A DNA stretch of 64,000 bases from Amycolatopsis arida (GTDB lineage Bacteria; Actinomycetota; Actinomycetes; Mycobacteriales; Pseudonocardiaceae): the NCBI RefSeq assembly GCF_900115565.1, contig NZ_FOWW01000003.1, positions 248,001 to 312,000 on the forward strand, written 5' to 3'. Positions 41,740 through 50,280 of the stretch are shown here, one piece after another. Numbering within the stretch: the first letter of the stretch is position 1; each line of letters opens with the position of its first letter. The translations under genes were made by a program, and so were the position numbers. The notes below the pieces were generated by a model that searched no databases, was not told where the DNA came from, and saw nothing but the letters and a program-made list of their open reading frames with translations.

Positions 41740-42588
41740 CTAGGAGTACAGGGTCTCGTAGAGGTCGGCGAGCTCGGCGTGGACCTCGGTGGAGTCGGGC
41801 AGGGGGGTGCCGTCGAGGGTGTGCACCCTGGTCACCTTCCGCACCGACGAGGCCAGGAACACTCCGTCCGCGCCGTGCAGGTCCTCGACCCGCAGCGGCT
41901 CCAGCTTGGTGGTCCAGCCGGCCCGCTCGGCGGCGCGGAACACCGCGGCCTGCGTGGTGCCCGGCAGGATGCCGATGGTCGGCGGCGGGGTGTAGAGCGT
42001 GCGGCCCCTGGCCACGACGACGGTGGACGTCGGCCCCTCCAGCACCGAGCCGTCGGAGGCGGTGAAGATCACGTCGGCGGCGCCGCGCCGGGCGGCCTCC
42101 CGCAGCGCGGCCATGTTCACCGCGTAGGACAGCGCCTTCGCGCCGAGCAGCAGCCACGGCGCGCGCTCGGCGAGGCCGGGGTCGATCCCGCGGTCGAGGG
42201 TGACCGCGGCGACGCCCTCGGCGCGCGCCCTGATCACCGCCGGGTCGATCTCCATGCCCAGCGCGAACGCCGTCGGCGCGGCGGTCGGGTCGCCCTCCCG
42301 GCCGCGGGTGCAGACCAGCTTGAGCGCCATCTCCGCCGGGCCGGACCAGCGGTCGATCACCCGCCGGGCCAGCCGCTCCCACGCCGCGCCGTCCGGCTCG
42401 GGCAGGTCGAGCATCGCCGCCGAGCGGGCCAGCCGGTCCAGGTGCGGGCCGAGCTCCCGCGGCCGGCCGTCGACCACCAGGACGGTCTCGAAGATCCCGT
42501 CGCCGCGCAGCACCCCCAGGTCGTCCACCCGCAGGTGGGCGGCGTCGGGGTCGGCCAGGGTCCCGTCGAGGAAGGCGAGCACGCGCAT
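41740..42588 (-). CDS. Class IV aminotransferase, probable 4-amino-4-deoxychorismate lyase
   Basis: This is a 282-residue PLP enzyme with the fold-IV start LRVDDLGVLRGDGIFETVLV and the PLP-binding K151 in LLLGAKALSYAVN. The GSVLEGPTSTVVVARG and IGILPGTT motifs follow. It aligns in position with Rv0812, assigned to p-aminobenzoate/folate synthesis, although branched-chain or D-amino acid transaminase activity cannot be excluded. ATG 42588 fits. It is divergent from ygfZ, itself a folate-binding protein gene. Confidence 0.85.
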   Translation of the reverse strand: MRVLAFLDGTLADPDAAHLRVDDLGVLRGDGIFETVLVVDGRPRELGPHLDRLARSAAMLDLPEPDGAAWERLARRVIDRWSGPAEMALKLVCTRGREGDPTAAPTAFALGMEIDPAVIRARAEGVAAVTLDRGIDPGLAERAPWLLLGAKALSYAVNMAALREAARRGAADVIFTASDGSVLEGPTSTVVVARGRTLYTPPPTIGILPGTTQAAVFRAAERAGWTTKLEPLRVEDLHGADGVFLASSVRKVTRVHTLDGTPLPDSTEVHAELADLYETLYS

Positions 42589-42647
42589 GGTCCCGACCCT
42601 ACTCGCGCACCGCACCGGCCGGGCCCGGCTCGCCTACGATCGACGGT

Positions 42648-43778
42648 ATGACCTACCAGTCGCCGCTGCTGCAACTGCCTGGCGCGGTCGCCGCGCCCGA
42701 GGGCCACCCGGAGATTGGCGTGCCGTGGCACTGGGGCGACCCGTTCGCCGAGCAGCGCACCGCGGCCCGCTCGGTGGCCGTGGTGGACCGGTCGGACCGC
42801 GAGGTGATCACCGTGCGCGGGCCGGAGCGGCTGTCCTGGCTGCACCTGGTGCTCTCCCAGCACGTCACCGAGCTGCCCGACGGCGCCGGCACCGAGGCGC
42901 TGGTGCTGGACAGCCACGGCCGGATCGACGCGCACATGGTGCTGGCCCACCTCGACGGCGTGGTGTACCTGGACACGCTGCCGGGGGCGGAGGCCACCAG
43001 CGCGCTGCCGAAGGGCGGCAGGCAGTCGCTGGTGGACTACCTCGCGGCGATGAAGTTCTGGTCCGATGTGGAGATCCACGACGCCACCGGTGAGCTCGCC
43101 GTGCTCACCCTGCTCGGCCCGGAGGTCGACGCGGTGCTGGCGGGGCTCGCGGTCGACCTCGGCGCGGAGCCGTACCGGGTGACGGTGCTGCCCGGCGGCG
43201 GGCTGGCCCGGCGGATGCCGTGGCCCGGCCGGCACGCCGTGGACCTGCTGGTGCCGCGGGACGAGCTGCCGAGCTGGTGGCAGCGCCTCACCGGCGCGGG
43301 CGCGCGACCGGCCGGCAGCTGGACGTTCGAGGCGCTGCGGGTGGAGTCGCTGCGGCCCCGGCTGGGGCTGGACACCGACGACCGCACGATCCCGCACGAG
43401 ATGAACTGGATCGGCAGCGCGGCGCACGTGGCGAAGGGCTGCTATCGGGGCCAGGAGACCGTGGCGAAGGTGCACAACGTGGGCCGGCCGCCACGCCGCC
43501 TGGTGCTGCTGCACCTCGACGGATCGCCGGAGATCACCCCCGAGCCGGGCGACCCGGTGCGGCTGGGCGAGCGGACCGTGGGCCGGGTCGGGAGCGTGGT
43601 GCAGCACCACGAGCTGGGCCCGGTCGCGCTGGCGTTGCTGAAGCGGTCGGCACCGGTGGACGCCGAGCTGCTGGCCGGCGTGGACGACCGGGTGGTGCAG
43701 GCCGCCGTCGACCCCGACTCGGTGCCGGCCGAGGCCCCCGCCCCCGGCCGCGAGGCGGTGCAGCGCCTACGAGGGTGA
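42648..43778 (+). CDS. ygfZ: Folate-binding Fe-S assembly/repair protein YgfZ (GcvT-like)
   Basis: This is a 376-residue protein with the GcvT-like fold and the diagnostic KGCYRGQE motif (263-270), whose Cys is required for function. It binds tetrahydrofolate and supports assembly or repair of Fe-S enzymes such as MiaB. N-terminal VAVVDRSDREVITVRGPERL matches the family. It corresponds to Rv0811c in the conserved order. A palindromic element starts 3 bases after the stop. Confidence 0.92.
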   Translation: MTYQSPLLQLPGAVAAPEGHPEIGVPWHWGDPFAEQRTAARSVAVVDRSDREVITVRGPERLSWLHLVLSQHVTELPDGAGTEALVLDSHGRIDAHMVLAHLDGVVYLDTLPGAEATSALPKGGRQSLVDYLAAMKFWSDVEIHDATGELAVLTLLGPEVDAVLAGLAVDLGAEPYRVTVLPGGGLARRMPWPGRHAVDLLVPRDELPSWWQRLTGAGARPAGSWTFEALRVESLRPRLGLDTDDRTIPHEMNWIGSAAHVAKGCYRGQETVAKVHNVGRPPRRLVLLHLDGSPEITPEPGDPVRLGERTVGRVGSVVQHHELGPVALALLKRSAPVDAELLAGVDDRVVQAAVDPDSVPAEAPAPGREAVQRLRG

Positions 43779-43780
43779 CC

Positions 43781-43833
43781 GCCATGAAGGCCACCTTGAT
43801 GGCGTTCAGCGCAGCCACGGGGGCCTCGGTGGC
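43781..43833. repeat. Palindromic interspersed element, copy C (inverted, decayed)
   Basis: atgaaggccaccttgat at 43784-43800 matches the arm of copies A and B, but the loop reads ggcgttcagcgca, the reverse complement of their loop with two changes. The element is therefore in the opposite orientation. The second arm has three or more mismatches (gggggcctcggtggc). It begins 3 bases after the ygfZ stop codon. Confidence 0.75.
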
Positions 43834-43915
43834 AGGAGTGCGACGGTCCTCACGTCCATGGTGAGGCCGACGACCGGACCTGGCGTGCTTGACCGATGTA
43901 GAGCAGGATGGTGGC

Positions 43916-44485
43916 GTGATCGAAGTCCGGCCCGGCGGGCGCCGCCGCATCGACCGTGTCCTCGATCCCGACTACGTGCGCGACCTCGGTGAGCTCGCGC
44001 TGACGACGCTGAGAGAGCGCCGCAACGAGGCCGCGCAGGAGGAGACCGACCTGTCCTACCTGCGCCGGCTGCTGCACGCGCGGATCGACATCGTGCGGGC
44101 CGAGCAGGCCCGGCGGGCGGCCGGCGACGGCGGCAGCGTGGTCGACCAGCTCGCCGCGATCCTCGCCGGCAACGCGCTCGGCCCGGCCACCGGCTCCGGC
44201 CGGCACCACCCGCTGGAGCCCTCCCGCGCCGGCGAGCACCGACGGCAGGCGGAGGCGCTGGTCGGCGACGCCGACCTCTCCGACGTCACCGCGCTGTCGG
44301 ACGAGCGGCTGGCCGGGGCGCTGGAGACCTACCGCGAGCAGGAGCTGTCGGTGTCCGCCCGGCGGCGCGAGGTGCAGCACGTGGTCGACACCATCAACGC
44401 CGAGATCGCCGCGAGGTACGCCCAGGGCACGGCGTCCGTGGACGAGTTGATCAGCCGCGAGCGCGGCCGAACGGGAAAGGACTAG
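43916..44485 (+). CDS. rsiG: RsiG/AmfC-type c-di-GMP-binding anti-sigma factor
   Basis: This is a 189-residue all-helical protein. Two helices each carry the RsiG signature E-x3-S-x2-R-x3-Q-x3-D. The second is exact (E143-D158 in ELSVSARRREVQHVVD); the first has His for Gln (E43-D58 in ETDLSYLRRLLHARID). In Streptomyces RsiG uses this antiparallel pair to clamp two c-di-GMP and hold the sporulation sigma factor WhiG. The family is also annotated as aerial mycelium formation protein. GTG 43916 is chosen for its agga ribosome site; TTG 43889 is possible. Confidence 0.8.
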   Translation: MIEVRPGGRRRIDRVLDPDYVRDLGELALTTLRERRNEAAQEETDLSYLRRLLHARIDIVRAEQARRAAGDGGSVVDQLAAILAGNALGPATGSGRHHPLEPSRAGEHRRQAEALVGDADLSDVTALSDERLAGALETYREQELSVSARRREVQHVVDTINAEIAARYAQGTASVDELISRERGRTGKD

Positions 44486-44495
44486 CGGAACCCCA

Positions 44496-45488
44496 GTGAA
44501 CAACCCCGCACTCATCGAGGTCGTCCGCTCCGGGTTCGTGGAAAGCGTGCACCACGGCGCGCTGGTGATCACCGCGCCCGACGGCTCCGTGCGGTTCGCC
44601 GCCGGCGACGTCGACTCACCCGTCTACCCCCGCTCGTCGAACAAGCCGCTGCAGGCGCTGGGCATGCTGCGGGCCGGGCTGGAGATCGACGACGCCGACC
44701 TCGCGCTGGCCTGCGCCTCGCACAACGGCGAGCCCGGCCACGTCGACCGCGCGCTGGTGCTGCTGAGCCGGCACGGCCTCGCCGAGGCCGACCTGCTGTG
44801 CCCGCCGGACTATCCGCTGCACGAGGAGAGCCGGCTGCGGGCGGTGCGACACTGGCCCGACCGGCGGCGGGCGGCGATGAACTGCTCCGGCAAGCATGCC
44901 GCGATGCTGGCCACCTGCCGGCAGCGCCGCTGGGCATGCGAGGACTACATCGACCCCAAGCACGAGCTGCAGCGGGTCATCGCCGAGACGGTGGTGGAGC
45001 GCACCGGTGAGCCGATCGCCGCCACCGGGGTCGACGGCTGCGCGGCACCGCTGTTCGCCTACTCGCTCACCGGGCTGGCCAGGGCGTTCGGCCGCCTGGT
45101 CGGCGCCGAGGACGGCCCGGAGCGGCGGGTCGCCGACGCGATGCGGGCCCACCCGTGGCTGGTCGCCGGCACCGGCCGGGAGGACACCCTGCTGATGCTC
45201 ACCGTCGACGGCCTGCTGGTGAAGGGTGGCGCGGAGGGCGTGCACGCGATGGCGTTGCCGGACGGCACGGCGGTGGCGCTCAAGGTCAGCGACGGGGCGG
45301 CGCGCCCCCGGTCGACGCTGCTGGTCACGGTGCTCGAGCGGCTCGGCGCGCTGCCGGACAACGAGGCCGCGAGGTCCGTGCTGGACGGGTTGCGCCGCGG
45401 TGAGGTGCTCGGCGGCGGCCGGCCGGTGGGCGAGCTGCGCCCGACCGCTCAGTTCCAGCGCTCCCTGGACGCCAGCTCGCCCCAGTAG
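44496..45488 (+). CDS. Asparaginase II-family protein
   Basis: This is a 330-residue protein of the actinobacterial/rhizobial asparaginase II family (unrelated to E. coli AnsA/B). Conserved blocks are YPRSSNKPLQALGML, CASHNGEPGH, NCSGKHAAML, TGVDGCAAPLFAYSL and KGGAEGVHAM. It hydrolyses asparagine to aspartate and ammonia, and its Ser and Lys residues in SSNK and CSGKH are candidate catalytic residues. It follows rsiG by 10 bases, so they may be co-transcribed. Confidence 0.88.
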   Translation: MNNPALIEVVRSGFVESVHHGALVITAPDGSVRFAAGDVDSPVYPRSSNKPLQALGMLRAGLEIDDADLALACASHNGEPGHVDRALVLLSRHGLAEADLLCPPDYPLHEESRLRAVRHWPDRRRAAMNCSGKHAAMLATCRQRRWACEDYIDPKHELQRVIAETVVERTGEPIAATGVDGCAAPLFAYSLTGLARAFGRLVGAEDGPERRVADAMRAHPWLVAGTGREDTLLMLTVDGLLVKGGAEGVHAMALPDGTAVALKVSDGAARPRSTLLVTVLERLGALPDNEAARSVLDGLRRGEVLGGGRPVGELRPTAQFQRSLDASSPQ

Positions 45489-46354
45489 TCGCGCAGGTCC
45501 TGGAACAGCTCGGCCAACTCCTCGACGTTGCCCTCGCGCAGCGCGTCCAGGATGCGGTGGACCTCCTCGGCGGAGGTGTCGGTGTCCAGCACCGGGTCGG
45601 AGATGAGCTGCACCAGCCCGCCGTAGTCCAGCTCGACGGCCGAGCCAGGGTGGAAGTGCTCCAGCCAGCGCTGCGTCTCGGCCAGCACCCGGCTCGGACC
45701 CGACTCGCCGATGGTGGCCTCGACCAGCTCCCGCGCCTCGGTCGCCCGGCGCCGCGCGTCGCCGATCGTGGCCCGCCAGGACAACTCCCGCGCCGGGTCG
45801 TCCGGGCCGGAGCCGAGCACGAGGCGCCGCTGCTCGGGGTCGACGAGGGCGAACCACGGCAACGGCACCGTCCAGGTGGTGGACAGGACGTGCATGGCCC
45901 CGCGGCGCAGCCCGGAGACCGCCGCGGACGCGCGGGAGCGCACCGTCTCCGGGGCCACCCCCGCGGCGTCGAGCACCGCGGTGCGCAGCGCCGGGTGGGC
46001 CTCGGCGAGGAAGCCGACCAGCGCGGCCGCCGACCGGGCGCGCAGTTCCAGCGGGCAGACCAGCGGGCCGGGGCCGACGACGTCGCCGTCGTCCACCGGC
46101 ACCTCGGCCGGGTCGAGCACCAGCACGTCGGTGGTGGTGCTCGGCGCGGCGGTGCCGTCGGCCAACTCGGCGGGCAGCAGCCGGGGCGGCACGGTCAGCT
46201 GTGATCGAAGCCACATCAGGTGCTCGCGCTCGCCGGCGGCGGCTCGGGTGAGCTCGGCCGACCCGACGGCCTTGGCGAGGAGTTCGTCCGGCGGGTCGCC
46301 GAACGCGGGCAGCGGCTCGTACACCCGGAGGTAGGCCACGAACGGACGGAGCAC
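45449..46354 (-). CDS. Conserved actinobacterial hypothetical protein
   Basis: I recognise no domain in this 301-residue protein. The N-terminus VLRPFVAYLRVYEPLPAFGD is typical of a soluble protein conserved near DUF3073 genes in actinobacteria. The body is mostly helical, with a conserved-looking STTWTVPLPWFALV stretch and RELSWRATIGDARRR. Its 3' end overlaps the convergent asparaginase gene by 40 bases. GTG 46354 is chosen from the start of good coding composition; no ribosome site is visible. Confidence 0.75.
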   Translation of the reverse strand: MLRPFVAYLRVYEPLPAFGDPPDELLAKAVGSAELTRAAAGEREHLMWLRSQLTVPPRLLPAELADGTAAPSTTTDVLVLDPAEVPVDDGDVVGPGPLVCPLELRARSAAALVGFLAEAHPALRTAVLDAAGVAPETVRSRASAAVSGLRRGAMHVLSTTWTVPLPWFALVDPEQRRLVLGSGPDDPARELSWRATIGDARRRATEARELVEATIGESGPSRVLAETQRWLEHFHPGSAVELDYGGLVQLISDPVLDTDTSAEEVHRILDALREGNVEELAELFQDLRDYWGELASRERWN

Positions 46355-46576
46355 GGGAGAATCGTGGCACGCACGTGCCGGTTCGCAAGCACCGGCCGCC
46401 CCACCAGCACCGGGATGGAGCACGGCACGGGCGCGGCACTGTCGGCTCCGGCACACCGTGCCGCATCGCATTTGACCCCCCGGACACGGTACGGTGTGAA
46501 CAGGAAATAGTTGTCGAGACGACGCGGGGCCGCCGATTCCCCCGGCCGCCCCGCCCCTGTGCGAGGGGGTCGAGCC

Positions 46577-46765
46577 ATGGGGCGCGGCCGAGCCAAGGCC
46601 AAGCAGACGAAAGTGGCCCGGGAGCTCAAGTACAGCACTCCCGCCACCGATTTCGAGGCCTTGCAGCGTGAGCTGTCGAGTAACTCCTCGAACGACAAGA
46701 GCGAGGACGACCAGCGGTACGGCGACGACCCGTACGACGACGGGTACGACGACTACCGACGTTGA
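46577..46765 (+). CDS. DUF3073 small acidic/basic protein
   Basis: This is a 62-residue protein with the invariant DUF3073 start MGRGRAKAKQTKVARELKYS and a C-terminal Asp/Tyr-rich tail (DDPYDDGYDDYRR). It is conserved across actinobacteria (Rv0810c position) with no known role; the bipolar charge suggests nucleic acid or ribosome association. gaggggg lies 8 bases before ATG 46577, and a 13-bp hairpin terminates it. Confidence 0.93.
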   Translation: MGRGRAKAKQTKVARELKYSTPATDFEALQRELSSNSSNDKSEDDQRYGDDPYDDGYDDYRR

Positions 46766-46778
46766 GGCACGTGCTGAT

Positions 46779-46821
46779 CTCGAGGGTGGGCAGCGGGGAC
46801 GACCCGGAGCCCACCCTCGAG
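46779..46821 (+). terminator. Terminator hairpin after DUF3073
   Basis: ctcgagggtgggc (46779-46791) and gcccaccctcgag (46809-46821) form a perfect 13-bp stem with a 17-base loop, 13 bases after the stop codon. No T-tract is present. Confidence 0.75.
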
Positions 46822-46961
46822 TCACGCGCGTACCGGTAACGGCGGGCGGACGGTGGCCCGGAAGCGAGCACGCGGTCGCCCACCCCGGTGCGCGGGGTGC
46901 CCGCTCCCGCGGAGTGGTCACCGAACGGCGGAGCCGGCGGCGGTTCCGCGACGGGCAGTGT

Positions 46962-46988
46962 CTGAACGGGAGAGCCTGAACGGGAGAG
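46962..46988 (+). repeat. Tandem duplication in the 5' leader of the dehydrogenase gene
   Basis: ctgaacgggagag occurs at 46962-46974 and 46976-46988 with one base between. Each copy has a gggagag ribosome-site-like core; only the second is well placed for GTG 46993. Confidence 0.75.
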
Positions 46989-46992
46989 CGCA

Positions 46993-47853
46993 GTGGCGGA
47001 CATTCAGCGAGTGGGCGTGGTCGGTGCCGGGCTGATGGGCTCGGGCATCGCCGAGGTGCACGCCAGGGCCGGCCTGGACGTGGCGGTCACCGAGGTCAAC
47101 CAGCCGGCGCTGGACGCGGGCAGGGCACGGATCGAGAAGTCCCTGCGGCGCGGGGTGCGCAGCGGCAAGCTGTCCACCGAGGACGCCGACGCCGCGCTCG
47201 GCCGGATCACCTTCTCCACCGAGTTGGACGCGTTCGCCGACCGCGACCTCGTGATCGAGGCCGTGCTCGAGCAGGAGCAGGCCAAGGTCGAGGTGTTCCG
47301 CGCGCTGGACAAGGTGGTCACCCGGCCGGACGCGATCCTCGCCTCGAACACCTCGTCCATCCCGATCATGAAGCTGGGGATGGCGACCGAGCGGCCGAAA
47401 CAGGTCATCGGCATCCACTTCTTCAACCCGGTGCCGGTGCTGCCGCTGGTGGAGCTGGTGCCGTCGCTGCTGACCGACGCCGAGACCGCCCGCAGGGCCG
47501 ACGAGCACGTCACCACCGCGCTCGGCAAGACGGTGATCCGCTCGCAGGACCGGGCCGGGTTCGTCGTGAACGCGCTGCTGGTGCCGTACCTGCTCTCGGC
47601 TATCCGGATGCTGGAGTCCGGGTTCGCCTCCGCCGAGGACATCGACAGGGGCATGGAGTTGGGCACCGCGCACCCGATGGGGCCGCTGCGGCTGTCCGAC
47701 CTGATCGGCCTGGACACCATCAAGGCCATCGCGGACTCGATGTACGCCGAGTTCAAGGAGCCGCTGTACTCGCCGCCGCCGCTGCTGCTGCGGATGGTCG
47801 ACGCCGGGCTGCTCGGCAAGAAGACCGGCCGCGGGTTCCACAGCTACGACTAG
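46993..47853 (+). CDS. 3-hydroxybutyryl-CoA (3-hydroxyacyl-CoA) dehydrogenase
   Basis: This is a 286-residue NAD(P)-dependent enzyme with the Rossmann motif GVVGAGLMGSGIAEVHARAG (8-27). The catalytic His lies in GIHFFNPVPVLPLVEL, the conserved NTSSIPI and DRAGFVVNALLVPYL follow, and the C-terminus is GLLGKKTGRGFHSYD. It interconverts 3-hydroxyacyl-CoA and 3-oxoacyl-CoA (Hbd/FadB2 type). It appears monocistronic. Confidence 0.94.
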   Translation: MADIQRVGVVGAGLMGSGIAEVHARAGLDVAVTEVNQPALDAGRARIEKSLRRGVRSGKLSTEDADAALGRITFSTELDAFADRDLVIEAVLEQEQAKVEVFRALDKVVTRPDAILASNTSSIPIMKLGMATERPKQVIGIHFFNPVPVLPLVELVPSLLTDAETARRADEHVTTALGKTVIRSQDRAGFVVNALLVPYLLSAIRMLESGFASAEDIDRGMELGTAHPMGPLRLSDLIGLDTIKAIADSMYAEFKEPLYSPPPLLLRMVDAGLLGKKTGRGFHSYD

Positions 47854-47904
47854 CGGCCCCGCCCGGCGGACCGGTCGTTCCGGCAGGCTCTAGGCTGCCC
47901 GGCG

Positions 47905-48816
47905 ATGGTTGAGCCAACGAGTGGGCAGGTGGTCGAGCAGTTGCGGGTCGGGCTGGTGGGCGGCGGCCCGTGGGCCACCTCCATCCACGCCCCCGGCCTC
48001 ACCGAGCATCCGGGCACCCGGCTCGCCGCGGTGTGGACCCGGCGGCCGGAGGTGGCCAGGGAACTGGCCGAGCCCTATGCCGCGACGCCGTGCGCGAGCT
48101 TCGCCGAGCTGCTGGACCAGGTGGACGCGGTGGCGTTCGCGGTGCCCCCGCGGGCGCAGGCCGAGCTGGCGGTCCGGGCGGCGCGCGCCGGCAAGCACCT
48201 GATCCTGGAGAAGCCGGTCGCGGCCGACGTCGCGGGGGCCGAGGAGCTGGCCGCCGCGGTCGACGAGGCCGACGTGGTCGCGCTGGTGGTGCTGACCCTG
48301 CGGTTCGGCCTGCGGACGCGGGAGTGGCTGGTGGGGCTGGCCGAGGCGGGCGGTTGGCGCGGCGCCAGCGCGCGGTGGCTGTCCGGGGCGCTGCTCGGCG
48401 AGAAGTACGGCAACTCGGCGTGGCGGCAGGAGGACGGGGCGCTGGCCGACATCGGGCCGCACGTGCTGGACCTGCTGGACGCCGCGCTCGGCGAGATCAC
48501 CGAGGTGCTCGCCGCGCACCGGAGCCCCGACGACCTGTGGCACCTGATGCTCGGCCACGCCGGCGGCGCGACCAGCACGGCGAGCATGTCGCTGCGGCTG
48601 CCGGTGCGGCCCACGGTGGTGGAGTTCGCGGTGTACGGCGAGCGGGGCTTCCGCGCGCTGGCCGGGCGCTCCGAGCCGGCGGAGGCCTACACCGCCCTCG
48701 TGGACGACTTCGCCGCCATGGTCGCCAGCGGCACCCGCACCCACCCCTGCGACATCCGCCGCGGCCTGCACCTGCAACGCCTCCTCGCCCAGGCCGCCCA
48801 CCTCGCCGCCCGCTGA
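47905..48816 (+). CDS. Gfo/Idh/MocA-family oxidoreductase
   Basis: This is a 303-residue protein with an N-terminal NAD(P) fold (RVGLVGGGPWATSIHAPGL), the diagnostic EKPVA motif (HLILEKPVAAD, about 97-107) and a C-terminal substrate domain with GPHVLDLLDAALG, where the His is the usual catalytic partner. The substrate, probably a sugar or polyol, is unknown. The start ATG 47905 has only ~51 bases after the dehydrogenase, so they may share a transcript. Confidence 0.9.
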   Translation: MVEPTSGQVVEQLRVGLVGGGPWATSIHAPGLTEHPGTRLAAVWTRRPEVARELAEPYAATPCASFAELLDQVDAVAFAVPPRAQAELAVRAARAGKHLILEKPVAADVAGAEELAAAVDEADVVALVVLTLRFGLRTREWLVGLAEAGGWRGASARWLSGALLGEKYGNSAWRQEDGALADIGPHVLDLLDAALGEITEVLAAHRSPDDLWHLMLGHAGGATSTASMSLRLPVRPTVVEFAVYGERGFRALAGRSEPAEAYTALVDDFAAMVASGTRTHPCDIRRGLHLQRLLAQAAHLAAR

Positions 48817-48954
48817 CACCCTGATGCCCCGGCCCGGAACCAGGCCGAACTCGTGGGCATCGCCGAGCAGGAACCGAGCAAGAGCCGAGCAAGAGCCGGG
48901 CGAGACGCTCGGCCGGGCGCGGCCCACCGAGCGTCTCACCAACCTCGCCCGGCG

Positions 48955-50139
48955 CTACCGGGCCGCCACCAGGGCCAGGTGGCGGACGGCGTCGGCGATG
49001 CGCTCGCTGCTGTGCCCGTCCCCGAACGGGCACGGCAGGTCCGCGAGCCCGGCGCGACGGTCCTCGCCGTCGGCGAGCCAGCTCAGCGCGACCCCGGCGA
49101 TGTCGTCGCGTGGCCCGACCAGCGCGCCGAACTCCCGCAGCACCTCCGGACGCTCCGTCGACCGCCGGACCACCAGGATCGGTCGCTTCAGCACCGTCGC
49201 CTCCTCCTGCACCGCGCCGGAGTCGGAGACCAGCAGCGCGGCGTGCCGGGCCAGCGCGAGAAACTCGGAGTGCCAGAGCGGGTTCACCACGCGCACGCCC
49301 ATCCGCGCCGTCAGGACCCCCGCGCGGATCGCCGCCGCCCTGGTGCGCGGGGGCGCGGGCAGCACGACCGGATAGCCCGCGTCGGCGACCTCGGCGAGGT
49401 GGCTCATGATCGCGAACAGCGCCTCCTCGTCGTCGACGTTCTCCGACCGATCGAGGGTGGCCAGCACGTACCCGTCGGTCTCCAGACCCCACTTCCGCAG
49501 CAGGTTCAGCCTGGCCCGCTCGGGCATGAGCCGATGGTGCACGGCCTCGACGGTCGTGTCGCCGGTCAGCCGGATGTCCCGGCCGTCGAGTCCCTCGGCC
49601 CTGAGGTTGCCGACGTTGCCCTGGGTCGAGGCGCACAGCACGTCGGAGACCCGGTCCACCAGAACCCGGTTGTGCTCCTCGGGAAGGTCGAGGTCGTGGC
49701 ACCGCAGCCCGGCCTCCACGTGCACCAGCGGGATCCCGTTCGAGTGGGCCGCGAGCGCGCCGGCGAGCGCGGTGTCGGTCGCGCCCCGCACGAGCACCAC
49801 GTCCGGGCGGTCGGCGGCGAACAGTTGGTCCAGCCGCTCCAGCGCGAGGGCGATCCGACCCGCCCGGGCGTCGGCGCCGAGGTCGAGGCGGCTCCGCGGG
49901 TCGGTGAGCCCGTGCTCGGCGAAGAACACCTCGGAGATCCCCTGGGGGAAGCGCCGCCCGGTGCGCACCACCCTGGCCATGTCACCGAGCTCGCGGATGA
50001 TCGGGGCGAGCTTGATGATCTCCGGCCCCGTCCCGAGGACCAGCGCGATACCGCCGGGGCGAGGCGGCGTGGCTACCGTCGCCGAGGTCGAGGCCGCGGG
50101 AACGATCGGCCGCTCGGCGTGCTGCAGGATTGCGGTCAT
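48955..50139 (-). CDS. wecB: UDP-N-acetylglucosamine 2-epimerase (non-hydrolysing)
   Basis: This is a 394-residue GT-B-fold enzyme that interconverts UDP-GlcNAc and UDP-ManNAc. Motifs: GTGPEIIKLAPII (36-48), VHVEAGLRCHDL, LPEEHNRVLVDRVSD and SDSGAVQEEA. The first motif has GTGPE for the usual GTRPE, and DSGAVQEE for DSGGIQEE, so activity should be checked. A strong aaggagaagg ribosome site precedes ATG 50139. No other nucleotide-sugar genes are near; it is divergent from the NarL-type sensor kinase. Confidence 0.88.
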   Translation of the reverse strand: MTAILQHAERPIVPAASTSATVATPPRPGGIALVLGTGPEIIKLAPIIRELGDMARVVRTGRRFPQGISEVFFAEHGLTDPRSRLDLGADARAGRIALALERLDQLFAADRPDVVLVRGATDTALAGALAAHSNGIPLVHVEAGLRCHDLDLPEEHNRVLVDRVSDVLCASTQGNVGNLRAEGLDGRDIRLTGDTTVEAVHHRLMPERARLNLLRKWGLETDGYVLATLDRSENVDDEEALFAIMSHLAEVADAGYPVVLPAPPRTRAAAIRAGVLTARMGVRVVNPLWHSEFLALARHAALLVSDSGAVQEEATVLKRPILVVRRSTERPEVLREFGALVGPRDDIAGVALSWLADGEDRRAGLADLPCPFGDGHSSERIADAVRHLALVAAR

Positions 50140-50280
50140 CACCTTCTCCTTGGGTCGTGCGAAGTTGGTGCCTCGAGCACACCTCGGACGGGCGTGGACC
50201 CGCGTCGTCCCGCGGTGACAGGTCCCGCGTTCCTGTGGTCCCTGGTTGACACTTGACGGCACCAGCGGGGCCACCCAGTC

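Noticed and set aside
42357..43610. 417-codon antisense open frame across ygfZ and the aminotransferase
   Set aside because: It crosses two well-supported genes in opposite orientation, is His/Arg/Pro-rich and shows no domain; an artefact of third-position GC bias.
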